DNA from: Tipula vernalis
Taxonomy: Eukaryota > Arthropoda > Insecta > Diptera > Tipulidae
Assembly (NCBI GenBank): GCA_958295665.1
Contig: OY282559.1
Span: 62,001 to 126,000, forward strand
DNA length: 64,000 nt
Reading direction: 5' to 3'
Position numbers and translations under genes: made by a program. Position 1 is the first letter of the stretch, and each line of letters starts with the position of its first letter. Shown here one piece after another: positions 9,919 through 19,900 of the stretch. The notes under the pieces are model-generated. The model was given only the letters and a program-made list of their open reading frames with translations. It made no database searches and was not told the DNA's origin.

Positions 9919-12418
9919 TTATGTTGGTGTTAGTTTTACAAATATTACTTAGGAAATGTGAATAGTAGAATGGGTGTTAAGGTTGATTTTAATTTTTTTT
10001 TTTTATAAAAAACATGTTTAAAGTCCGTACAAAATAAAAATTTCCATATTCATTTCACTTAATTTTATTTAATGTTCATATTACAACAGGACCCAAGTCA
10101 CCTCCTCTGTACAGGGCCAAACCTGTCTACAAGCACCACCTTCGATTTACCTCCTTGTCCTTTTCTTGTCGTCTAGGGTGCCGTCCATGTAGGCTGCTCT
10201 TTCGACGACGAATGGCATATCGAGTTTTCATCCAGTCACCCGACACTCGCACTCCGCTTTGCACAACTCGGCCATTCTTATCCAATATCTGCTTAACCTG
10301 GTGTTCTTTGGTTTCCTCAACAATTGTGTCAGATTTCGATGGCAGCTCCTCGCAATGACTGATTGTTACTCACCTTACTGTCGCATCCGTACCGTTAAAT
10401 TTAAGTTTCAGCACGATGTTATCGCTACTCAATATTCCTCGTCCGAAATCCAACACAAAGCCATTCATCCTCATGAAGTCCGTTCCCAAAATAACCTCGT
10501 CCACAATGTCTGCGACCAGAACTTCGTGTGGGAAAAGAGTTTCGCCGATCCTTATGCTCACGATCTTCATCATCCCTTTAATCATTGCACTCTCCCCATT
10601 TGCCATTCTTAATTTTAACCCATCAACCAGCTGCACTGCTCCTGCGATCAAATCTTTCCGAACAATTGTGTGGGTTGCTCCGGTATCCAGCGTAATAATA
10701 CACCTCCTCCCATCAACACCGCACCTAACTATGACGCTGCTTCCGCCTCGTGCTTTACTCGTAACACGGATGAATGTTATGGAGCAACCAGACGGCGAAG
10801 CCAGCTTCGGTTCCTTCAAACTGACTTCTAACCTTTCCGCTTTACCGACTGTTGCCATCCGCTCATCCGATTCCTGCTCTCCTCTTCGTGCTCTTTCCAC
10901 AGAAGATGGTGGTCCGTACCGCTTTCCTCTTGCTTCCAAGCAATCTCGCGAGATGTGGCCAATCCTGTTACATACCCAACATCTTCGCTCGCTGCTTCTA
11001 GACCTTTGTCCCGACCGTTCGGCGTTTGTCCGCATAAAAGGTGGCGATCTCATCTTTCTCTGTATAACACTCCGACAGTCCATTGAGATGTGACCCAACT
11101 TGTCACATTTCCAACACCTAAGCCTGCCTCTTCCGACTGTCGGTACCATTCGCTCCATGCTGCCGTTCGTGTCTCCGAATTCATTTGGTGCCTAAATAAT
11201 GACAACCTGGTGAAGTTCTGCCCAGCCTCGATCGTTAACGCAAACGCAACGGTTTCCACGAACGTTGCGTTTAGGTGATAACATCATCGCCTTGCGTGTT
11301 TCTGGATCTCGGATGCCGTCAATGAATGTGTCAATTTTAAGCCGTTCCATATAATCGGCCGACGTACTGGTATGTGCTAGATGTACTAGTCGCTCGATTG
11401 CCGATGCAAATTCCTGAAGTGATTCTCCTCCCTTTTGGTAGCGGCTTTTCAGTTCCATGCGATAAATTTCCCGCTTGTGGTCACTGCCGTACTTCCGATC
11501 CAGCGCCTTCATAATTTCGAGATAACTGTTGCGATCTTTTTCCGGAATTTTTTGTAAGGCCTCCGCTGCTTTAACTTTAAGGGCCACTATTAACGCTGCG
11601 ACAAGATGTTCATCATTTCAACGGTTTTGATTGGCTGCCGTTTCAAATTGAAATTTGAAAATGCCGAAAGATGCTGTACCGTCGAAGTTTGGTGGTTTTA
11701 ACTTAACTGATTGAACAGTTTGAACCACTTGCGTCGTTGTTCCACTTGCCTTGACATCATCTAGTTCTTTCTCGAGACGTTGAAATTTTTCCACCACTTG
11801 TTGAACCTTCGTTTCTAATTTTCCTTCAACCTGTTGAATCTCCGTTTGCGATTTCTCTTCAACATGTTGAACCTTCGTTTCTAATTTTTCGTCAACCTTT
11901 TGAATCTCCATTTGCAGCTTTTCCACTTCGCCGTGTATGTTAGTAGATAATTCGAGAAGTTTCTCGTCCATTCTCTTTTGACCATCTATAATTTGGTCTT
12001 TAATTTCCTCTCCTTGTTGCTTCATTTCTTGGTTAGACTGATTTATAGTCTCCAACTGCCGCACATTTTGTTGTTCCATTTCATTTTTAATTTCTTGGTT
12101 TGACTGCATTGCTTGTTGCACCATCATTTGCTTCATAGCAGCCATTAACTGTGACAAATCGAAACTTCCAGATGGTGTTTGTGTTGTTTCGGCTGACGGT
12201 TGTTTATCTCCTTCTTTCTGCTCTACGGTTGCCGCATCTGTTACTTTCTCTTCAAAATCATGTTGATCCGCGTCTAACCCTTCTGTTTCCATGGCATCAC
12301 ATAGTCGCGCTTGTAAAGCTGCTTTACTATCAGTAGCCAAACCCCGTTTTTCAAGTTCCCTCTTTAATTCTGGAACTTTTAATTCGTTGAGAATCATTTT
12401 TTTTATCTTTTTATTCAC

Positions 12419-12437
12419 AATCCCACCACTGTCACCA
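12419..12437 (-). other. Primer-binding site of the minus-strand LTR element
   Basis: Directly inside the LTR, the minus strand reads TGGTGACAGTGGTGGGATT. It begins with TGG, complementary to tRNA CCA, and its complement resembles the 3' end of insect/animal tRNA-Leu (AATCCCACC...CACCA). The Leu assignment is from memory of tRNA sequences and is moderately secure. Confidence 0.6.
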
Positions 12438-12440
12438 ATT

Positions 12441-12881
12441 TGTTACGTTTTTGCCTTGTCAATTAAGGTTCGTATCACTGGATTGTGAATAATACAAAAT
12501 CAATTTAATTTATCACCAATTTATTTATTTCACACAAAAATTATTACAACACAGTTTATCAATAAAAATTCACAAAATCACTTTAAATAATTTTTACACA
12601 ATTTTTTAATTACTTTTTTATCTTCACACTGTCGCTTTCCAAATACTACTAATAATCTTACAAGTTTACTCTATCGCGTTCCAAATACTAATAATCCAAT
12701 TCGATCTTGTTCGCCTTTTTATATACACAAAACAAACTTCTCAAAAATTCATAACTTTTCCAGTTAGAATAGCGTAGAAACATTACGTAACAATTTTATC
12801 ATGGAAAATTCCATTTTAGTACAGTAAACAATGAGCTATTCATTTAATTGATTCTATAACACACTAGGTGTCACCGTCACA
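12441..12881 (-). repeat. LTR of minus-strand element (441 bp)
   Basis: Starts TGTGACGGTGACACC and ends in GTAACA on the minus strand, the usual TG...CA form. It aligns along its length with the plus-strand LTR at 12891-13384, which is longer by small insertions. It contains a TATATAAA-like box (near 12720) that could be the promoter. Confidence 0.85.
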
Positions 12882-12890
12882 CTATTATAC
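12882..12890. other. 9-bp spacer between two head-to-head LTRs
   Basis: Only CTATTATAC separates the outer ends of two inverted LTRs. It may be two 4-5 bp target duplications abutting, or one host remnant. The far ends of both elements are lost, so this cannot be tested here. Confidence 0.6.
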
Positions 12891-13384
12891 TGTGACGGTG
12901 ACACCTAGTGTGTAATAGAATAAGTAAAACTAATAGCTCAATGTTTTACTGTACTAAATGGAATTTTACATGATAAAAATTGTTACGTAATGTTTCTACG
13001 CTATTCTAACTAGAAAAATCATGAGCTTTCGAGAAGTTGGTTTGTGTATATAAAAAGGCGAACAAGATCGAATTAGATTATAAGAATTACGAACGCGATA
13101 GAGTAAACTTGTAAGACTTTAGTAATATTTGGTAAGTGATAGTATAAAGATTAAAAGGGATTAAAATGTGATTTAAAAAGTATTTTAGTGTAAAATAAAA
13201 AGTAAAAGTGATCAGTAAAATTTGAGAATAATTTATATAAAGTGATTTTGTGAATTTTTATTGATAAACTGTGTTGAAATAAATTTTGTGAAATAAATAA
13301 ATTCGTTGGAGATAAATTAAATTGATTTTGTATTATTCACAATCCAGTGATACGAACCTTGAGTGACATGGCAAAAACGTAACA
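12891..13384 (+). repeat. LTR of plus-strand element (494 bp)
   Basis: Begins TGTGACGGTGACACC and ends AAAACGTAACA. It mirrors the LTR at 12441-12881 and is followed directly by a primer-binding site. A TATATAAAAAGG box at about 13047 is a candidate core promoter. Confidence 0.85.
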
Positions 13385-13386
13385 AT

Positions 13387-13405
13387 TGGTGAAAGTGGTG
13401 GGATT
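13387..13405 (+). other. Primer-binding site of the plus-strand LTR element
   Basis: TGGTGAAAGTGGTGGGATT sits two bases inside the LTR end and matches the minus-strand element's site except at one base. It has the same apparent tRNA-Leu type. Confidence 0.6.
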
Positions 13406-13407
13406 GT

Positions 13408-14340
13408 GAATAAAAAGATAAAGAAAATGATTCTCAACGAATTAAAAGTTCCAGAATTAACTTGAGAAACGGGGTTTGGCTACTGATGGTAGTAAAGCAT
13501 CTCTACAAGCGCGAGTACGTGACACCATGGAGGAAGAAGGATTAGACGCGGATCAACATGATTTTGGAGAGAAAGTAACAGATGCGGCAACCGTAGAGCA
13601 GAAAGGAGGAGATAATAATGGAAGTTTCGATTTGTCGCAGTTAATCGCTGCTATGAACCAGATGATGGGACAAATGAGTGTAATGAGACAACAAAATGAA
13701 CGACAGATGGAACAACAAAATCAGTCTAACCAAGAAATTAAAAATCAAATGGCGCAACAAGCAGTGCAGTCAAGCCAAGAAATAAAATCCCAGATGGAAC
13801 AACAAATAGAAAAAATTGAATAACCAATCCAAGAAATTTCAGATGGGCAAAACAGATTGGACGATAAACTTCTCGAATTATCTATGTACTAACATACACG
13901 GCGAAGTAGAGAAGCTGCAAATGGAGATTCAAAAGGTTGACGATAAATTGGAAACGAAGGTTCAACATGTTGAAGAGAAATTGGAAACGGAGATTCAACA
14001 AGTTGTGGAAAAAATCAAATGGCGCAACAAGCAGTGCAGTCAAGCCAAGAAATAAAATGCCAGATGGAACAACAAATAGAGAAAATTGAACAACCAATCC
14101 AAGAAATTGCAGATGGGCAAAAGAGAATGGACGATAAACTTCTCGAATTATCTACTAACATACACGGCGAAGTGGGGAAGCTGCAAATGGAGATTCAAAA
14201 GGTTGACGAAAAATTGGAAACAAAGGTTAAACATGTTGAAGAGAAATTGCAAACGGAGATTCAACAAGTTGTGGAAAAATTTCAACGTCTCGAGAAAGAT
14301 CTAACTGATGTCAAGGCAAAATGTTACATTTTGTTTTCAA
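13408..14340 (+). pseudogene. Decayed gag of the plus-strand LTR element
   Basis: Homologous to the first third of the gag read on the minus strand at 11700-12397: SAP-like start, then Gln/Glu-rich coiled coil. A small deletion after VPEL shifts the frame into a stop, and further stops break the coiled-coil region. A 270-bp segment is tandemly duplicated within it (starts 13741 and 14011, both at AAAATCAAATGGCGCAACAA). Similarity ends around 14320; no zinc knuckle, protease, polymerase or 3' LTR follows. Confidence 0.85.
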
Positions 14341-15288
14341 TCGCTTTGTAAAATTCAATAAACTCGTTTTGTCGTAGGTTTTTAATTAAATGTTATATTT
14401 TTTAATTATTTTTTTTTTTATAAATTATTTTGATATTGAAACTATTTGGTTTTTATCCAAATATTGGAGACACAAATAATTTTAGTTTGAGTTTTATTGT
14501 GTTTGTGTTTTCAGACAAAACTTCGGAATATAAATTATTATTTATGTTTAAATAAATAGGTGACTGTGTAGATACCATATGAATATCTTAAAAAAGCAAA
14601 TTCAATTTAATCTAAGTACCGAAAATATCATAAAGAAAATAAATTCAAAATTGACAGCTGGAACCAAGAAAAAAGTTGGTTTTTTTGTGTGATAAATGAG
14701 TGCGTTTAATGCCAAAAGTGATAAAAAAGATCATGATATATTATATCATGATTTTTTATCATTTTTGCCCGATTGAACACTACTTAGGTTTATCAATTTT
14801 GGTTGTTCAATCGGGTTTGACGTACATAAAGTCCATTTTTACAAAATGAAGTTAGGGTGGGATAAAATATCATGATATTTTTTATCATTTTTGCCCGATT
14901 GAACACGTCCATTATGGAAATTGAAATTATTTAAAATTATTAATTAAGCTTCTTTTGCATAAAAAAACAAGATTTTTTGACAGGTAAAACCTCAAAAATT
15001 CTAGGATTTTTTTGGTGATAAATGAGTGCGTTTTATGGCAAATTTTGATAAAAAGTATCATGATATATTTTATCAAATTTGCCCGAGGAAACACATGGCC
15101 AAAGGCTATAATCTTTAAATCCTATACATTTGTCTTTTGTATAATAATTTTTATTCATATATAATTCATTTTATATTTTATTGTGCGAAGTTTGAAATTT
15201 CGCAATTGGAGAAAAAACTTTTTTTGCGTTTGGAGACTTTCCACATACATACGAATTTTTTTATCGCATGTTTTAACCTCACTTTTTT
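14341..15288. repeat. AT-rich spacer with repeated foldback motif
   Basis: No gene is seen. The words AAAGTGATAAAAAA...ATCATGATAT...TTTGCCCGATTGAACAC occur three times (about 14713-14793, 14870-14907, 15045-15093) in direct and inverted forms. They match the inner element at 3948-4350, so this is a cluster of degraded copies of one MITE family. Confidence 0.55.
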
Positions 15289-16047
15289 TTTGGTGGTTTG
15301 GCGTCTATTGGAGGGGGGGATCAAAGTTAAGTAGATTAATCTACCAGCTCCGTAACCTTCCAGTAGGGTGCGCATCACGTGAGCTGTTCTGGTCTTGTCA
15401 TTAGGCAGCTGCGTGATGGGTACAATTGTGTAAGGGGTAACCTGTTCACAATTCGCAAGTGTACGTACTGCCTCCTCGTGGCAACCACTGGTAACTAAGG
15501 CCACTTGGCACATTTTTGGCCATTTGGCACAGGCTAAAGTACGGCGCTAAAGGAGAAAACCTTGACAAAAACCCTAATCTAAGGTGGAAAAGCATATGCC
15601 GAAAGATGAATGGCTGATAGGTTAATCAGCCCAAAATATGCGGACTCTGGATACCAAGCACCCTCCAGTTTATTTAGCCTTCCTGTAGTAAAGCTGGGTG
15701 ACCTACAGGTGATTTGCAATTCCCAGCAACTCGTAAGAGTAAAATCAAACGGAATACGGGGCAGGAGTAGGAATATACGAGAGTGGGACAACCCTCTCGA
15801 GGTCCTTGAGCTCCAATGCCACCGTCTTTCTAGCGGAACTACATGCTGTAGTAAACATCTAGGAGGGAGAGCAATGGGCCCGGATAGTATGTATCACGTA
15901 CCGGAAGGCAGTATTTTCAGGTTCATTAAGAACCTGAATATTGACTGGACGGATAATTAAGCTGGGGCCAGTACAATAGATCTTTTAGGTCGCAGTGCGA
16001 AGTGGCTGATCGCCCGCATGGCCCCCCAATAATAATAATAATAATAA
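15289..16047 (+). mobile_element. 5'-truncated non-LTR retrotransposon 3' end with (AAT)n tail
   Basis: This 759-bp insertion is bounded by a 15-bp direct repeat TAACCTCACTTTTTT (15274-15288 and 16048-16062), a target duplication typical of LINE insertion. It ends in (AAT)n after GGCCCCCC, the tail style of the I/R1 group. An open frame ending at 15960 closes with GSIFRFIKNLNIDW, resembling the C-terminus of I-group RNase H/ORF2 proteins. The remainder is too decayed to place, and group assignment is an inference. Confidence 0.7.
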
Positions 16048-16062
16048 TAACCTCACTTTTTT

Positions 16063-16989
16063 GAGAAGACATGGAACTGTACAATAGAAAATGATCGAAA
16101 AATTCGCAATAATTAAATATTTTGATGTATGTGCAATACACAATTATTAAATAAATAAAATAAATAAAAATAATTAAAATTTCGGGAAAAAACTACAAAA
16201 TAATTTCAATCAATGACTATGACAGTTGTTACGAAAAAAATCGCATCGCTGTTAAGTGTGGCATCCAGTGCGAAATTTGACGCGAATCGCATCGCACGAA
16301 AATAGCTGTGGCAAAGCCTTAAAGGCCATCAATCAACATACGGACAGTGTACAATTTTTCCACTAGGTGAAACCATAGTTCCCAATCGTTAATAATAATT
16401 ACCCAATAAACATTTCGCACGGAACTCCCTGTGAAAATCAGTACGAAAAACGACAATTTAAATTTTATCTTCGAATTTTGCTACACATTTATTTTGGTTT
16501 TTTCCGATTGTGCTAATTATACAAACTACATAAATACAAAAATTGTACTTTATTCGTAAATTTTTAATAAAAAATGGTGTAGGTATAAATTCACATATAA
16601 AATACCAAAGAAAATTTTCTCTTCATCAGACCACACTTATTTCGTGGAAAGGCAATCTCCATTGTTTTACGTCTGCCGCAAAAACGGTGTTAGAATCTAT
16701 AAAAAAAACTCTAGACACAAAACATTTTTTGATTATTTTTTTATTTATTATTATTGTACTTTAGCTATATTAATATAAAATCAAATAAATGGATTAAACA
16801 CGATAAAAATATAATAATAATACAGTTATTTTATATATTAAATAAATCTTAAAGTGTTTTTTTTTATAAATATCGAGAGGTGTTTTGAAGTGAATATCAA
16901 AAAGTTTATTGGAATTACATATACAAAAAGAAAAATTTAAAAGCAGCAGGGACACAAAAAATTACAGAAATTAAGTTTTACTGTGGCAA
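16063..16989. other. Intergenic and presumed YTHDF 5' leader
   Basis: AT-rich sequence without a convincing gene; a 73-codon frame at 16543-16764 matches nothing known to me. The right part is presumably promoter and 5' UTR of YTHDF, but no clear TATA or initiator can be assigned. Confidence 0.4.
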
Positions 16990-19900
16990 ATGTCAGCAGG
17001 CGTGTCAGATCAGGTAATGGTTATGTTTTTCGTGTTTTTTTTTATTTAAATATATTTACTCCACGATATTTATTACTTGTATTTCACAGCGTTTTTTATA
17101 TTTATAAAATACTATATTTTTTATAATATTAAAGCTACTTTTCTTATCTCTACAAATTTTCTTTTCCTATTTGACTTACGCCACACTCAAAATTGCAGCG
17201 GATGAAAGGGCAAGGAAATCAAGGTAAATGTTTTTTTATGTACATACCTATATTTGTATTTAAAAGACCCAATGTATTTTCTTTTTAATTTTCTCGTTCT
17301 ATGTGTAACTTAGCGTTAAGTATCCCTATCTATTATGGGTTTCTGATTATAAAATAAAAATTGATTTTAATTAAATTTATAACCTACAGTAGCTAGTAAA
17401 AAATATTTTTTAATTTTGTAGCAACAAGTCTTTCTTTTATTTGTTTGTTGTAAAAGAGATTTTTCAGTTTTGTAGTTCAATGCCCTATGTCCTTGAGAGT
17501 TTTTTTTTTCTTAGACGAATGCATTAAGTATTGTATTTAATTTTAAAGTCATCAATATTGCTGTACGATAATTTTAAGGCCCCATCTTTTGTTTCACATT
17601 GTCGTCATAATACACATTGTTGCATTTTTTATTTTGTCTCACATACCTTTCTTAGACTTCTTTCTATACTAGAAATTCAGGCATTATAAAATTGTATTGC
17701 TTAGCGTGCACGTGCAGTTCCTAATGTTTAATAATGTGGCGGTTTCCGATAATTCAAACTAGTTTAAAATAACTATTTTCTATTTATCTTTCGATCATGA
17801 GAGGGGCATCGAATTGGAACTAACGCAATTACCGTAAAATGTATGATCAGTTCTTATAAACCACTGGTTCTCTTGCAATAACTTTTAAAACTAATAGTGG
17901 TGGAAATAACTGATTCGAAGTTACAACACAGGCCTTTTTAAACTGATATTTTCAACCCCAAGGACTTAGACTTTATATAAATATCAAGCGAATGTTTAGT
18001 AATATTTACTTGCCGATAAGGAATATATTCTGATATATAGGAAAAATGTAAATTACTTTCGGATTTATCTGCTGGGAGAAGTTTGATGTCGGATTCTGTT
18101 TTGAAGAAAACATTAGAATAAATTAAAATATTAAAATCAGAAATTCTACGGATTTATCTGCTCCGAGCTTGTAAAAAAACATGTCTGAGAACAAACCCGA
18201 TTCATTTTATTCCGTTCGTTAAACTAAATGTTTTAAAAAACTATAAAAACCCGTCTTAATCACAACGATAAGTTCCGTGATTGAAAGGGTTTTCATACCA
18301 TTTGGCAAATTTAATTTAGCGGTCGGAACGACACGGATCTTATCGGTCTCGACCTTTAGGCTTTTGAAACCACGAAAATGGCTAAACTGGTCAATTTTTG
18401 TGTGCCTTATGTTCTAAAAAAAAAAACAACCATGTTAATGGTTGAGATAAACTACCATTAAATACTTTCTAATTCCCACATATTCAATTCTATCTCACAT
18501 TAAGATTTACTTTTCATTTTGTGGGTATAAACTATTTTGCTAGTAAGTATTATTGTCTCCCTAATCAAATATACTTCAGTTCCTTTAATGGAAATACATA
18601 TAAACGCCAGCTACGGTCAGAATCAACATTAAAATATTTATTTTATTGAGTTTTAAGACAGTAAACCATCATAAAATAGCGTAAGCAAATCATAACGCTT
18701 TTGAATATTAAAGGAACTATTTTTTTATTAGTGCAACCTTTAATAACCTTTGTCTGAAATTCAAATTAAAAAGGAATGTTTGTTTTCTCATTGATACATT
18801 ATACAGTCAGTGGAGCAGGGTATGCAAAATATTGGACTCGAAGCGAATCCACCAAAGCAATCAGCTCAACACAAAGATATGCCAACTAGTGCAAATTCTT
18901 CAAGCGGAACCAATTTATCGAAGAAATCAGACCAGCCTAAAGAAACCATACAGAAAAAAATGACGTGGGCATCAGTTGCATCACAGCCGGCAAAGCCGCC
19001 AGTTCGGGTATTTTTGTGTTTTAGTGTTTTAGAGAAAAATTATAATTGCTTTTAATTTATTTAGACGAATTCAACGACTTCGACATTGAAGAAGAAGGGG
19101 CCTGGTATGCCACCACCGCCAATGGTGCCTGGAAAACATAATATGGATATAGGAACTTGGGATTCGCCGTCTAAGAATCCACCACCATTATTACCACCAC
19201 CAATTCCCCCTCCAATTATAACACCGCCTCCTGTTCCGATCGAAAGTCCAGTGCCTGCATTACAGACACAAAATAAAATGCAACATCCAATTCCATCATC
19301 ATCGTCCTCGAATCCGCAGCATTCACAACAATCTCATAATCAGCAAAATAGACAACCAATGGATACTACACAAGCAACTCATCAGAACAGTGGTGGATCT
19401 AATCCTAATAGCAATAGTAATAATGGTCCAATGAATAACTCTAATAATCGCTCGAATTGGACTCATCCGAACGATAATCGACGTGGTGGTGGTAACCATC
19501 AGAATCATATGATGTCTCATAGCCAGCATCAAATGCCTCCTTATCACCATCCTCATCCGCATCATAATCAACAAGGGCCACAACATCCTCATCCAGGACA
19601 TCACGGCCAAGCACCGTATCAACAACATCATCAACCGTATAACCAGCGACATCATCAAATGCATGCTCCACCACCACCATTGCAGCAACCACCACAACAA
19701 TCGACTTCACAAATGATGAATAGTAATCAAAGCGAAGGCGGTGCTGGAGCCGGTGGCGGAAACCTAAATTATGACAGTCTAGTACCGCAAATGAATAGCC
19801 TGCAGCTTCAACAACAGCAATATCAACAAAATCAAAGAGGTTTACAGTCACCCGAATCGAACTGCTCGTCGACTGGTTCGCATCCAGTATTGGAAAAACT

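Larger units (their letters stand above)
5267..11120 (+). repeat. Three-unit tandem array (1951-bp period): HACD body plus antisense gag-pro fragment
   Basis: Units are 5267-7217, 7218-9168 and 9169 to about 11120. Units 1 and 2 are 1951 bp; unit 3 is 3 bp longer because of one insertion. Each unit carries the HACD exon 1 tail, intron, exon 2 and 3' UTR on the plus strand, then a zinc-knuckle/protease gag-pro piece on the minus strand. The join is CACCTA, two extra bases CG, then CAATTGTTGGAACC of HACD exon 1. Only unit 3 continues past CACCTA into the rest of the retroelement, so the right end of unit 3 and the left end of unit 1 are the original single-copy flanks. The units differ at only a handful of positions, which implies a recent event or a very recent homogenisation. 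Confidence 0.93.
10070..12881 (-). mobile_element. Defective Ty3/gypsy-like LTR retrotransposon, 5' half (LTR, gag, zinc knuckles, protease)
   Basis: Read on the minus strand from 12881: the 5' LTR, a primer-binding site, then gag starting at an ATG at 12397. The order is a SAP-like motif (ELKVPELKRELEKRGLATD), a long Gln/Glu-rich coiled coil with heptad-like repeats (to about 11700), a gag core, two CCHC knuckles and a DTGA protease. Lesions: an in-frame TGA in place of a Trp codon near 11618, frameshifts near 11250 and 11150, a 3-base insertion near 10570, and a nonsense codon near 10370. No reverse transcriptase, integrase or 3' LTR is present; the sequence ends where HACD copy 3 begins. 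This is the parent from which the gag-pro pieces in units 1 and 2 were copied. Confidence 0.88.

Noticed and set aside
19323..19851. Long antisense frames opposite YTHDF exon 4, and at 21042-21239
   Set aside because: They mirror the codon-biased low-complexity coding strand; no recognisable domain, while the sense strand is a well-supported exon.
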